Part shown: in pieces, positions 51,194 through 60,419 of the stretch | How positions within the stretch are numbered: the first letter of the stretch is position 1 | Layout of the letters: every line of letters begins with the position of its first letter | Assembly (NCBI GenBank): GCA_964539825.1 | Contig: CAZIKF010000003.1 | Span: forward strand, 124,001-188,000 | Length of the DNA: 64,000 bases | Reading direction: 5' to 3' | Origin: CAZIKF01 sp964539825 | Lineage (GTDB): Bacteria; Muiribacteriota; UBA6191 | Program-made: the position numbers and the translations under genes | The notes under the pieces: model-generated | Databases searched by the model: none | The model's input: the letters and a program-made list of their open reading frames with translations, nothing else | What the model was told of the DNA's origin: nothing

Positions 51194-52753
51194 ATGACTC
51201 TGGATTTTAGCTCGTTTACGAGTGTCTTCGGAATCATGCCACTCTCTACAGGTATCCTTATAGGAATCTTGATTCATCTCGGCTATACATGGGTCCGGGA
51301 ACGAACCATGCTCCAGTCATCAAAAGAGGAGGCCCTAAGGGTCGTTGATTTGGCTCATATTGAAGCCAAAGCTATTGAGCGTAATGTTGAAGTGAAAATG
51401 GAAGCAGAAAACGCCAGGCATAAATCCAATCTTGATAAGGAGTTAAAGTCGCGAAAGCGTGATATTAAGAAGCTTGAAACAAAAGTGGACCGAAAGGAAT
51501 CCCAGCTCACCAAAAAGCTCGCAGAAGTCGAGCGTAGTTCCGCAGAACTCTCGGGCAAGGCTCAAGAGTTGGAACAGGCCCAAACAGAAGTTGAGGCAAT
51601 TCGACAGGATTGTTTGTCTCAGCTTGAAAGGGTTAGTGAGGTTTCGCGAGAAGAAGCTAAGGATGCTTTGTACCAGAGAGTGGAAAATGAATTTAAGCAG
51701 GAATTGGGGCAAAAAGTTAGCTCCATCGTTGAAGCATGTAGATCTGAGATTCAGGAGAAATCCATTGATCTCATAGCACAGGCGGTTCAAAAATCGTCCC
51801 GTAAATTTCGAGTAGAAGGTGTGGTGTCTGTTGTCAGACTTTCTAGCCAGGAACAAAAGGGAAAGATTATTGGTAAAGACGGAAGAAATATCCGGGCCTT
51901 TAAGGATATAACCGGTCTGGATGTGCTACTTGATGACGCGCCTGATATGGTGGCATTGAGTGGATTCGACGCTGTGCAGCGGGTCATTGGTGCTCGCACA
52001 TTAAAAATCCTTCTTGAGAAGGGCAGGGTTAATCCTGAACGTATCAAGGAGGTCTTTACCGAGGTTAAATCCGAAGTAGAGAAAGAATGTCTTGCGGAAG
52101 GGAAAAGAGCGGCTACAGCCGCTGGAGTCACAAAATTGCGCCAGGGATTTTTGAAAGAACTTGGAAAGCTAAAATTTCGCAATATCAAAGGTCAAAATCT
52201 GCTGGAGCACTCTGTGGAGTGCGCGCAGATAGCAGGTACATTCGCTGCAGAGATTGGGCTGGACCCAAGTTTGGCTCGACGAGCAGGTATCCTGCACGAC
52301 ATAGGCAGGGTATTAGATGGGAATGATGCAAACCATACCCAGCTAGGAGCGGAATTTGCCAAAAAGAATGGAGAAAAACCAGAAGTGGTCAATGCCATTC
52401 TTTCCCACAATGACGAAAAGCTGATGGAGACACCCCTGGCTTTTCTTGTGGCTGCTGCGAACGCGATTTCGACCGGAAGGCGAGGCGCTCGTGCGGGACA
52501 GGACCCAATTCCTCTGGAGAGACTGGCGGAGATCGAGGAAATCGCGAAGGGGTATCCAGGAGTGGAGAATGCTTTCGCGGTGCGAACTGGGACCGATGTA
52601 AGGATCTTGGTGGAACCGATTGAAGGAGTTCGAGAATTTGCTCCTACTCTACCTTTCGATATGGCACAGAAACTTGAACAAGAGCTTAAAAACCCCGGGC
52701 ATATAATGGTAGCTCTCGTGGAAGAAGGTCAATCGATTAGTTGTTCCCTCTAA
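51194..52753 (+). CDS. rny: Ribonuclease Y
   Basis: 519 residues from the ATG at 51194, preceded by AGGAGGTG. Membrane helix about 15-32, a long coiled coil (about 40-165), a KH domain (LSSQEQKGKIIGKDGRNIRAF, about 218-275) and an HD domain (LLEHSVECAQIAG, ILHDIGRVLDGN, near 335-360), in the order typical of RNase Y. It is a membrane-bound endoribonuclease for mRNA turnover. R elements C and D flank the gene on the same strand, about 18 nt upstream and 6 nt downstream. Confidence 0.95.
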   Translation: MTLDFSSFTSVFGIMPLSTGILIGILIHLGYTWVRERTMLQSSKEEALRVVDLAHIEAKAIERNVEVKMEAENARHKSNLDKELKSRKRDIKKLETKVDRKESQLTKKLAEVERSSAELSGKAQELEQAQTEVEAIRQDCLSQLERVSEVSREEAKDALYQRVENEFKQELGQKVSSIVEACRSEIQEKSIDLIAQAVQKSSRKFRVEGVVSVVRLSSQEQKGKIIGKDGRNIRAFKDITGLDVLLDDAPDMVALSGFDAVQRVIGARTLKILLEKGRVNPERIKEVFTEVKSEVEKECLAEGKRAATAAGVTKLRQGFLKELGKLKFRNIKGQNLLEHSVECAQIAGTFAAEIGLDPSLARRAGILHDIGRVLDGNDANHTQLGAEFAKKNGEKPEVVNAILSHNDEKLMETPLAFLVAAANAISTGRRGARAGQDPIPLERLAEIEEIAKGYPGVENAFAVRTGTDVRILVEPIEGVREFAPTLPFDMAQKLEQELKNPGHIMVALVEEGQSISCSL

Positions 52754-52759
52754 TTTTTT

Positions 52760-52891
52760 ATGCCCAAACGCATTTGGTTTGCCCGGATTCCCGGCCAAAC
52801 CAGGAATCTGTAGATTCCTTTGCTCATCTGCGATGAGCTTATTTTGGTCATGAACCTGCAAACGGGCATACCGTTTGCTTTTCGGTATAGG
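52760..52891 (+). ncRNA. Family R structured element, copy D
   Basis: 132 nt, the most complete copy. Stems: GGTTTG/CAAACC around CCGG/CCGG; GGAATC-tgta-GATTCC; GCTCATC-tgc-GATGAGC; GCAAACGG-gcata-CCGTTTGC. CCAAA-cgca-TTTGG at the 5' end shares bases with the first stem, so the two could be alternatives. It begins 6 nt after the rny stop and is followed by a terminator, so it would form the rny 3' UTR. Confidence 0.78.
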
Positions 52892-52910
52892 AATTGATGG
52901 ATTAGAAAAA

Positions 52911-52938
52911 AGGCCGGCCCATTTGGGTCGGCTTTTTT
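52911..52938 (+). terminator. Bidirectional rho-independent terminator
   Basis: GCCGGCCC/GGGTCGGC (one G-T pair) with loop ATTT, flanked by AAAAAA and TTTTTT. It ends the rny transcript, and in the other direction the LmeA-like gene; the latter's stop codon lies in the T-run. Confidence 0.9.
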
Positions 52939-53677
52939 ATTCGGAATATAGTTCGATCAAGCCATGTTTGAGTTCAATCACGTCTATGGATTTGATGAAT
53001 TCAAAATCATCCAGATCCAGGATGGGATTAATCTTCCTACTCAAGGTTTTCTTTACGAATCCTGGAATGGGAACGCGATTGAGTTTCAGTCGATCAGGAT
53101 AGAAATGAATTTTGGTCTTATCTTCGATTACCAGGCGCCCTTTTGTTTCTACATGAGACCGAATAAAGAGAGTTTTAAAGCTTGCTGAAAACGCTAATCT
53201 TCCTGGAGAAATTCTAAGTCTGGCCCCATCCACAGGGAGATTCTTATCTTTAATGGCCTGGTTCATTGCTTCTTCGGTGATACTGAAGTGAAATTTTGTA
53301 TCCCCCACTTCCCTGATCCGAAGAGTTCCATCTCGATAGAGATTTGTTAAATTCACTTTCAGTCCGTAGATTCGAATCGATCCCTCCTTTACACGAAGTA
53401 CTTTGACGCGCGCATTTCGAAACTTTACGTCAATTCTTGAAAAATACCCCAGGGGTACCTTTTCTTTGGGTGTTGGATAAATGAGAACCTCAAAGAACTC
53501 AGGATCCTTGAAATAGCGCTCAAGTGCTTTCTTTACCCGTTTACCAATTGCTTCTGGGTCCTCAAGAACTTCCTGAACCATCTCCTTACGATAGTTGTCA
53601 GGGTCCTTGGGATCGTCTCGTGCAGGAACGATGAGAGTTCGAAAAAGGAAGAGAAGAAATAGAGCGATCTTGCGCAT
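52937..53677 (-). CDS. LmeA/DUF2993-like envelope protein
   Basis: 246 residues with a signal peptide. The region from about 85 (FSRIDVKFRNARVKVL, LKVNLTNLYRDGTLRI) to 235 shows the pattern of LmeA-family (DUF2993) lipid-binding proteins of the SMP-like/AsmA-like kind, with EEAMNQAIKDKNLP and RLKLNRVPIPGFVKKTL. It probably sits in the periplasm. The role in this organism is unknown. It diverges from the AsmA-like gene at 53844. Confidence 0.75.
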   Translation of the reverse strand: MRKIALFLLFLFRTLIVPARDDPKDPDNYRKEMVQEVLEDPEAIGKRVKKALERYFKDPEFFEVLIYPTPKEKVPLGYFSRIDVKFRNARVKVLRVKEGSIRIYGLKVNLTNLYRDGTLRIREVGDTKFHFSITEEAMNQAIKDKNLPVDGARLRISPGRLAFSASFKTLFIRSHVETKGRLVIEDKTKIHFYPDRLKLNRVPIPGFVKKTLSRKINPILDLDDFEFIKSIDVIELKHGLIELYSE

Positions 53678-53843
53678 TGGCTTCTAAACCAAAACCTGTC
53701 CTGGGCTCCGGGCTGGTTGGATTCCCTTAGATTTCGACAGGGGATTCTGAAGATCCGAGGATTTATTTCAGGGTTTTCTTCTCAAATGGGCTACCTGATG
53801 ATAAGATATACAAAAAGTCGAGAATATCCCTATTTTTGTCAGA

Positions 53844-56800
53844 GTGAAACGGCTGACCCTCATATTTCCTCTAGTTGGAATCCTTCTACTCGGATTTGTC
53901 TTTTTCTATATCCGTAAGATTGATCCTGACGAACTGAGACGCTTGCTTGTCTATCATGTCGAGCACTTAGTCGACGCCAATTTTGAGGTTGGCAAACTTG
54001 AGTTTTCCGGTCTCAAGTCTTTTCAACTCACCAATGTAGGCCTCTTTCGCCAGGGGGAGCCCATTCTTAAAATCGCCCAGGCCGATGTGGATCTGTCATT
54101 GGTGGCGTTACTTCAGTCCCGCCTTGAGTTTTCACAGGTTCATGTTAAGGGCCTGGATCTATTCTTTACTCGCAATGAGATTGGTTGGAACTTTGATCAT
54201 CTCTGGACGGATCCAGACACGAGAGTTCGAAATCGACATAGACCCTTCTTATCTTTGGGGGATGAGGATGGAGAAAAGATCTCCATTGAAGCTCTCAAAG
54301 TTGAAGATGGAACTCTGTATAAAGAAGGATTACCCAAGGTATCTTTTCAGGGTTCCGGTTCTCTGGACTTCCCACAGCTGCACTTGACTCACTTGAGCGT
54401 AGGTTCCAATGATAGTTCGATTGTGGTCAGACTTGATTTGCATCTTCAGGACCAGGCCGTGAACGTCTGGTTCAATGATTCTTCCTTTTCTCTGGCTGAT
54501 TTACGGGATTATCTTGAAGTGGATCATTCTCTTGAAGGTATGGTGAGCCTGGAGGGGGGGGTGCGCTGGAACCGGGACGAAATAGCTCCCCAGCTTCGTT
54601 GGAGATCAAGGGATCTAAAGTGGAAAGATTCCCAAAAGGTCTATGATCTACCTTACCTGGAAGGTCAGTGGGATGAGTCGGGTGTCTACTCTTTGATTCG
54701 AGTTCAGACCGAAAAGGTACAGGGTAATGCCAACCTTCTTATTGAGACCCCTCCAGAAGAGCTATTCTGGCAGCAGCAGTTTAGCGGTAAAATTCTTATC
54801 CAAAAGCTTCATATCAGTGGAATTGATTCCACCCTGGCAGGGGAGCTTGATTTTCACAGTACACAGGAAGCTCTCGAAATTGAGAATTTTCATTTAACCT
54901 CGGGTCCAGGAGATCAGCTTGTTTTAGACGGAGAGTACCTGAAGGAGACAGGCAAACTCAGTTTTGGTATCAAGGGGTCATTCCATGATCTGGAGAATTA
55001 TCATGCTTCTGTTTCCGGACCTCTGAGCCTGGACGGAAAGGGGACTTTTACCACCCTTGGGGGCCTGGAGATGGCCGTGGGAGGGCGCAGTTCAGGTTTA
55101 GCTCTCTTTCACCGGACTCTACCAGATCTAAGCTTTCAATTGCAGTCGATCCAGCAGGACGACAGCCTTCAGTTTCCTGAGTTCAGGGTGGATTTCTCAA
55201 GGGGAGGTCATGCCCAGTTTCAGGGTATGGTTGATCTGAAAAAGGGTTTTCCTGAAGGTCTTAGCGGTCGTCTTGAAGGCGATCATCTGGATTTTTCCAC
55301 ACTGGCTCCGACCCAAAAAATAGTGGGACAGGGTGGTCTGGAAATTCTGGCATTACGGAGCTCCATTCAAGGGTCCATCATTTCTGTACATAATCTAAAG
55401 GGTTTAGCAGGAGAAGGAGAATTCTCTTTTAGGGGGACCGTTGATCCGACCAAAGATGAAATGAATATGCTTCAAGGCAAACTGCGTCTGGTGAAAATGC
55501 CCATGAGTTGGCTCAATGACTGGGTTCCCCAGAATATTAGAATTGAGGGAGTTCTCGATACACTCGGACCTTTTCAGCTAGGTGTAGAATCTCCAAATTC
55601 TACAAAACTACAACTCACCGGCTCCCTTTCTTCCGTTGGACTGTCTTCCATGGATGGGATTAATGTTCTGGGCTCTATAGATTTAAAAGACTTTCGGCAA
55701 CCCTTATCACCATCCTGGGAAAAGCTTGATGGTGTCTTGAGGGTAGGTATTTCACAGCTAGACGCCAATTTAATACGCGGAGGGCTCTACTCTTCTCAGG
55801 TTACCTTCCCCTTGCAGCCTGGGATGGAGCCGCTAGTTACGGAAGATGTAGAGATAGAGTTCCATTTTCATCGAAATCCATCGCTGGGAAGGATTAAAAA
55901 ACTATTCGGTAAAATTTTCTCAGGTTCCTATCGTTTAGAAGGGGTAAGTGAATTTGAAGGGCAGAAGGTGAATCAATTTTCACTGTCTTTGGATTCTTTG
56001 GACTTCAATCAGATGCTTGGCTTTCTTGCTCCTGATTTCAGGGACCGGGCTTCCGGGATTCTTTCCGGAAAAGTCGGCTTTCTTTCTGTAGTGTTACCCG
56101 TTGAGAACAATCAGTATCCATTGGTCATGGATGGGTTTTTTGGGCTCGATCGACCTAGCTATTCGGCACATCCCCTTCTTGCGGATATTTTCTTCTATGT
56201 AAAGAGAAGTGCTCAGAGCGGTATCCTTCATCAGATTCTTGAGCCCGGTGCCCTGGGGCTGCTCTATGAACCGCCAGATTTGAAATTCCAGGATTTAGAG
56301 AGGATTCCCTTTACTCTATCCAAGGATGTCTTAACATTACCTGAATTAGATCTTAGAGGATTAAATGGGGGATTTCACGCTGTAAGTCTCGCTCCTCTGG
56401 TTGTACAGTTTCCTGGTCGAGAGAATCCAACTGGACAGGTCCGAGGAAAATTTGAGATCAGTCTATCAAACGCTTTCCTGCGCGAAGCCTTCCCAAGGTT
56501 GAAGGAAGAGTTCAAAGAAGACTTGAAGGAGACCCTGCTTCTTGAAGGACCTTTCAAAAATCCAATTCCCTCAGCGGAGATTGCCAGAGTCAAACATAGT
56601 CTTGCCCAGGCACTCATAAGAAATTCCCTCCCCAGGCCATCGAAGTTGCCGGCGGAAGTTGAGTTAGCCCGCCTGGAAGAAAATCTTCTAAGCAAGGCTG
56701 AACGACAGAAATTACGGGTAAAGAGCAGTGAATATCTGATGAAGATGCTAAGTCCGGAAGGCCGCGGACGTATAAAAGACCTGGTAGGCGGACTGGTAAC

Positions 56801-56912
56801 TCGATCCGTTCCAGTATCGGTTTCACAGACGTATTCAGAGGTGGTGGATATCAAAAATCAGATCCGTAATGCCAGAGAAAAGCTACGTTCTCTGCTTGAA
56901 AATCGTTTTTAG
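53844..56912 (+). CDS. AsmA/TamB-like protein
   Basis: 1022 residues. The start is a GTG with no strong ribosome site nearby. One N-terminal membrane helix (about 3-23), then a very long beta-rich region with repeated AsmA-type segments (DLSLVALLQSRLEFSQVHVKGLDLF near the start; LRGLNGGFHAVSLAPLVVQFPG near the end) and a helical C-terminus. AsmA-like proteins form a groove for lipid transport between the membranes. This one is of the DUF3971-type size range. It stands between two envelope-related genes. Confidence 0.75.
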   Translation: MKRLTLIFPLVGILLLGFVFFYIRKIDPDELRRLLVYHVEHLVDANFEVGKLEFSGLKSFQLTNVGLFRQGEPILKIAQADVDLSLVALLQSRLEFSQVHVKGLDLFFTRNEIGWNFDHLWTDPDTRVRNRHRPFLSLGDEDGEKISIEALKVEDGTLYKEGLPKVSFQGSGSLDFPQLHLTHLSVGSNDSSIVVRLDLHLQDQAVNVWFNDSSFSLADLRDYLEVDHSLEGMVSLEGGVRWNRDEIAPQLRWRSRDLKWKDSQKVYDLPYLEGQWDESGVYSLIRVQTEKVQGNANLLIETPPEELFWQQQFSGKILIQKLHISGIDSTLAGELDFHSTQEALEIENFHLTSGPGDQLVLDGEYLKETGKLSFGIKGSFHDLENYHASVSGPLSLDGKGTFTTLGGLEMAVGGRSSGLALFHRTLPDLSFQLQSIQQDDSLQFPEFRVDFSRGGHAQFQGMVDLKKGFPEGLSGRLEGDHLDFSTLAPTQKIVGQGGLEILALRSSIQGSIISVHNLKGLAGEGEFSFRGTVDPTKDEMNMLQGKLRLVKMPMSWLNDWVPQNIRIEGVLDTLGPFQLGVESPNSTKLQLTGSLSSVGLSSMDGINVLGSIDLKDFRQPLSPSWEKLDGVLRVGISQLDANLIRGGLYSSQVTFPLQPGMEPLVTEDVEIEFHFHRNPSLGRIKKLFGKIFSGSYRLEGVSEFEGQKVNQFSLSLDSLDFNQMLGFLAPDFRDRASGILSGKVGFLSVVLPVENNQYPLVMDGFFGLDRPSYSAHPLLADIFFYVKRSAQSGILHQILEPGALGLLYEPPDLKFQDLERIPFTLSKDVLTLPELDLRGLNGGFHAVSLAPLVVQFPGRENPTGQVRGKFEISLSNAFLREAFPRLKEEFKEDLKETLLLEGPFKNPIPSAEIARVKHSLAQALIRNSLPRPSKLPAEVELARLEENLLSKAERQKLRVKSSEYLMKMLSPEGRGRIKDLVGGLVTRSVPVSVSQTYSEVVDIKNQIRNAREKLRSLLENRF

Positions 56913-57078
56913 CTTTGAAATCTGGAGATCTTGAAGTTCTCAACCCGAAGATACCAATGAGTGCTCGTCTTCAGAATGGATTTTGAGAATTCTAAGCCTT
57001 GTGGCTTGATTCTTCTTTCTAAATCCTTATCCTTTCATTACCTATAATTTCGTTTCTAAAAATTTTGTGGAGACTTCT

Positions 57079-58164
57079 ATGAAAAAGTTCCTTCTACCCA
57101 TTTTCTTTTTATCCCTTTCACTGCCGTTTGCTGAACTAGCCTGGAATGCTCTTTCGCTGGACAGTGCTATTCGTCGAGCGGCGATAGATAAAAAAGCGGT
57201 CTTGATATTTTTTGAAGCCTCCTGGTGTTCCTACTGCCATAAGATGAAAGACTCGGTTTTTACCAACCGGAAGGTAGCGGAACTGATGAACCGCTACCAC
57301 CTGATCAAGGTTGATGGAGATGATGACGGGGAGGGGAGAGAGCTTTTTAAAAAATATAAAAGTTCAGCTTTTCCAACCACGATTTTTCTTAATTCTTCCG
57401 GGGAGGAGTATGACCGGGCGGTTGGCTTTTTTCCCGTGGATTCCTTTCGGAAGGTTCTGCGGATGAATGTAGACCAGAAAAACGCTCTTGTCAGGCTTGA
57501 AGAGGAAATGGCCTCCAAGGAAGGCATTGAAAAAGCCCAGTTACAGTACGAATACATCGAAAAACTCTTCGATGCCGCTCGTTTTAAGGATGCGTTAAAG
57601 GTTATCAAGAAGCGCCTTCCGGATCCTTTTTTTGAAAAGTGGTCCTTCGATCTTCGACTGCTGCGCGGGACTATTTATTTGAAGCAGAAAGATTATAAGA
57701 AAGGTGAGCTTTATATCAAAGTCGCCTGGGCTTATGCCAAAACTGAAGACCAGTATATGCAGGCAGCGCGTTGGCTTTCCCGGCTTTACCGTAAACAGGG
57801 AAAGAAGGATAAGCGTTTGGAAGTCTATGAATCAGCGATTGATAAATTTCATTCTCATGAAGCCTATAATGGATATGCATGGTATGCGTCTCAGGACGGA
57901 ATTGAATTGGGAAAGGCACTGGAATATGCCAAGGAAGCGGTGAAGTTGTCCAAGCGTGACCCTGGCGTTCTTGATACCCTGGCTGAGGTTTATTTTGCCC
58001 GCGGTGAAATCTCCATGGCGCTGGAGGTTTCCAGGGAAATACTGAGCGGGGAAGAAAAGGAAAATAAGACCTATAAAAAGCGCCACGAAAAATATTGGAA
58101 GGCTTATAGAAAGAGTCTTTCTTCTGGTGCTTCCGGCGAAACTTTTTCGGCTAAGGGTACGTAG
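57079..58164 (+). CDS. Secreted thioredoxin-fold protein with TPR repeats
   Basis: 361 residues from the ATG at 57079, preceded by GGAG; signal peptide to about 21. The thioredoxin-like domain has WCSYC (C50, C53) and the cis-Pro segment AFPTTIFLN, as in the DUF255/thioredoxin_7 group. TPR repeats follow (about 150-345; YKKGELYIKVAWAYAKTEDQ). It is the first gene of a unit with the gluzincin at 58214 (49-nt gap). A disulfide or chaperone role for exported partners is inference. Confidence 0.8.
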   Translation: MKKFLLPIFFLSLSLPFAELAWNALSLDSAIRRAAIDKKAVLIFFEASWCSYCHKMKDSVFTNRKVAELMNRYHLIKVDGDDDGEGRELFKKYKSSAFPTTIFLNSSGEEYDRAVGFFPVDSFRKVLRMNVDQKNALVRLEEEMASKEGIEKAQLQYEYIEKLFDAARFKDALKVIKKRLPDPFFEKWSFDLRLLRGTIYLKQKDYKKGELYIKVAWAYAKTEDQYMQAARWLSRLYRKQGKKDKRLEVYESAIDKFHSHEAYNGYAWYASQDGIELGKALEYAKEAVKLSKRDPGVLDTLAEVYFARGEISMALEVSREILSGEEKENKTYKKRHEKYWKAYRKSLSSGASGETFSAKGT

Positions 58165-58213
58165 CATAATAGTAAGTCAAAGCGGCCCTACGCTTGACTC
58201 AGGAGACATCGCT

Positions 58214-59830
58214 ATGTTCAAAAGAATGCTGCGCCATACCCTATTTCTTCTATTTTCAATCCAGGTTTTTGGCTCACAGTGGGTCTTTGTAAAACCCATT
58301 ACCCTTGAAAAAGTGCCAGGCTCCATCCGAGTTAATATGGCTAAGGGAGAGTTTGAAGGTTTGAAGGTTTTCCTCTTTGAGCAAGACCAGTCCAATCAAC
58401 ATGAGAAAATTCACTCGAAACTCCAGGCTTCGAAGATGGTCACCTTCGTAACCTCCCTGCGTCGTCAAGCACGGGAACTCCACCAGGCAGAGTATGGCAA
58501 GTATGCCACTACCGATCAATCTCAGACGCCGTTCCTGGTTTATGCCGGAAACGAGTTGGGTGGGGTAGGACCAGCAGTGGCTTCGTCCTATAGGATTCTG
58601 ATTGAAGATGGAAAGATTCGCTCTGATAGCCTTCTTCTACTCGCGCCGATCCAATTTAGAGGTGAAACAGTCACCATGGAGGATTTTCTCTCAGAAAATT
58701 ATCTTGCTCCCTTGATAGCCCATGAGTTTTTTCATGGAATCATGGGAGATATTTATGGTGAGAGACTCATTGAGATGAAAGCTCGTTCAACTTCCCGAGT
58801 TGGACATCGTGCAGATAGAGTAACCGATGAATACCTGGCTTTTATTGAAGGCGTGGCAGAGGCTATGGAGCTTGCTACCCTGGAAATGTACCCTGCTGAA
58901 GCCAGTCACAAGATGATTTCTGCGCAGGACTGGCCTGAGAAGAAGCGCGAGTTCCTCAGGAAGATCAAAAGGCGTAGATTGGTAGCGGCTAATCGAAATC
59001 ATCTCAGTCTTGCCTCAGATGGGCGTAAGAAAGATGGAGAGCTGGATTCCGCCGAGGATCTCTTCAAGACAGAAGGCGTTATCGCGACTCTTTTATTTCG
59101 TCTCTTATTTAAGAGCAGGGTGGAGGAACCCTTTGAGAAGTTGCTGAATGTGATGATCGCCCACAAACCCATGACTTTTATAGATTTTCTGCGAGCTTTT
59201 TGTGATGACTTCCCCCAAGATCGCAAGTTTGTAATTCGTCAGTTTCTGGAGTCCACTCGTTACATCACGGTGGATAGTGCCGCTGGAGATTCATATAAGC
59301 GCTACTATCTTGCTAAGAAGGCCTATAAGCAAAAGAGATTAAGCAGGGAGGAATATAACTCTGTGGTTCAAGCCTGGAGTGAGCAGCGCTCTGCCATCTA
59401 CCAACGGGTTCTTGACGGAGAAATAGCCTTGGACCAGACCATAGGGCCGGTATACGGCATGAGTGATGATACGCAATTTTATGAATTGGATCTGAATCGC
59501 AGCCCTGTTGAGGAGCTGGATGACTTTTTCCAAGAGTTCTTCTCCGATCTACTAGGTGAAGATGAAATCCAGTTGCATGTAGCCAGAATCATGAAGCTTC
59601 GAGAGTCAATGAACTGGATTTCATCTATGGATTCTCTGCCATTCTCTACTGAGATAGAGAGTAGGATTGAGGAGTTTCATAAATATTTCATCGATGAAGG
59701 GGAGTCCCAGGTTCTCAAGAGGCTGGAGCGGCTTAAGAACGGTATCTACGCATTTACCGGTGATGAGGATCTGACTGATCTGACCAGTCTCTTTATTTCT
59801 CATGATCGAAGCGAAGTTACAAATGAGTAA
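58214..59830 (+). CDS. Secreted gluzincin-type metalloprotease, paralogue 2
   Basis: 538 residues from the ATG at 58214, with AGGAG upstream; signal peptide about 1-20. Zinc site HEFFHG near 169, third ligand in IEGVAEA near 212. DLFKTEGVIATLLFRLL and FEKLLNVMIAHKPMTFIDFLRAF are shared with the protein at 40928-42571, so the two are paralogues. The C-terminus is acidic and helical. It follows the thioredoxin/TPR gene, which may help it fold (inference). Not a named protease family that I can place. Confidence 0.8.
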   Translation: MFKRMLRHTLFLLFSIQVFGSQWVFVKPITLEKVPGSIRVNMAKGEFEGLKVFLFEQDQSNQHEKIHSKLQASKMVTFVTSLRRQARELHQAEYGKYATTDQSQTPFLVYAGNELGGVGPAVASSYRILIEDGKIRSDSLLLLAPIQFRGETVTMEDFLSENYLAPLIAHEFFHGIMGDIYGERLIEMKARSTSRVGHRADRVTDEYLAFIEGVAEAMELATLEMYPAEASHKMISAQDWPEKKREFLRKIKRRRLVAANRNHLSLASDGRKKDGELDSAEDLFKTEGVIATLLFRLLFKSRVEEPFEKLLNVMIAHKPMTFIDFLRAFCDDFPQDRKFVIRQFLESTRYITVDSAAGDSYKRYYLAKKAYKQKRLSREEYNSVVQAWSEQRSAIYQRVLDGEIALDQTIGPVYGMSDDTQFYELDLNRSPVEELDDFFQEFFSDLLGEDEIQLHVARIMKLRESMNWISSMDSLPFSTEIESRIEEFHKYFIDEGESQVLKRLERLKNGIYAFTGDEDLTDLTSLFISHDRSEVTNE

Positions 59831-59854
59831 CTCCCTTTAGGGTAGCGGTTTTCT

Positions 59855-59870
59855 CTGGTATATACTCATA
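59855..59870 (+). promoter_or_regulatory. TATATACTCA box upstream of the DUF2062 gene
   Basis: CTGGTATATACTCAT is identical over 15 nt to the reverse complement of 33952-33966. It lies about 49 nt before the ATG of the DUF2062 gene. It could be an operator or a promoter part; the function is not known. Confidence 0.35.
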
Positions 59871-59918
59871 GGCTGTTAGACTGTTTGATAGCCCCTCAAA
59901 AGCAATGAAGATCCCGCT

Positions 59919-60419
59919 ATGATTCGTCTTTTTCCGCGAGGAATACGTTATCGCTATTGGAAACTAATCAGAATTCGTGCCTCTCCCCATGAAGTGGCTC
60001 TTGGCCTGGGAATTGGTATTTTTTGTGGTGCTCTGCCGATTATGGGCATTCAGTCCCTGGTGGCGATCCCAATGGCATTTGTTTTGCGGGCTAGTATCGC
60101 AGCCTCACTGGTAGGGGTCTGGTGGACCAACCCGCTCACTTTTATTCCCATTTATTACAGTGAATATCTTATTGGAGGTCTCTTGTTTGCAGACAAGATT
60201 CTTACCTACCAGGAGTTCTATGAGCGGTTTTCCCAGATATCAGACCTGGATGGAGTTCTTGCGCTTGGAGGAGATATATTCGGTCCCATGACTTATGGCA
60301 GCCTCGTTCTGGGGGGCAGCCTGGGTCTTATTTGTTATCTGACTATGGTTAGAGCACTTGAGGAGCGAAGAAGGCGCAAAGAAATCCGCAAATCGAAGAT
60401 CAAACCAGCTGAGAAATGA
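59919..60419 (+). CDS. DUF2062 membrane protein
   Basis: 166 residues with three or four membrane helices. ASPHEVALGLGIGIFCGALPIMGIQSLVAIPMAF and SLVGVWWTNPLTFIPIYYSEYLIG are the two conserved segments of the DUF2062 family. Function unknown in the family. The 3' end overlaps the opposite-strand pgsA by 20 nt. Confidence 0.9.
   Translation: MIRLFPRGIRYRYWKLIRIRASPHEVALGLGIGIFCGALPIMGIQSLVAIPMAFVLRASIAASLVGVWWTNPLTFIPIYYSEYLIGGLLFADKILTYQEFYERFSQISDLDGVLALGGDIFGPMTYGSLVLGGSLGLICYLTMVRALEERRRRKEIRKSKIKPAEK

Noticed and set aside
51443..51856. Minus-strand 137-aa frame inside rny
   Set aside because: It is the antisense of the coiled-coil-coding part of rny and has no family match.
34018..52891. 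R elements as a known riboswitch (cyclic di-GMP, T-box, cobalamin)
   Set aside because: None of the diagnostic conserved strings of those families could be found, and one copy lies in a 3' UTR.
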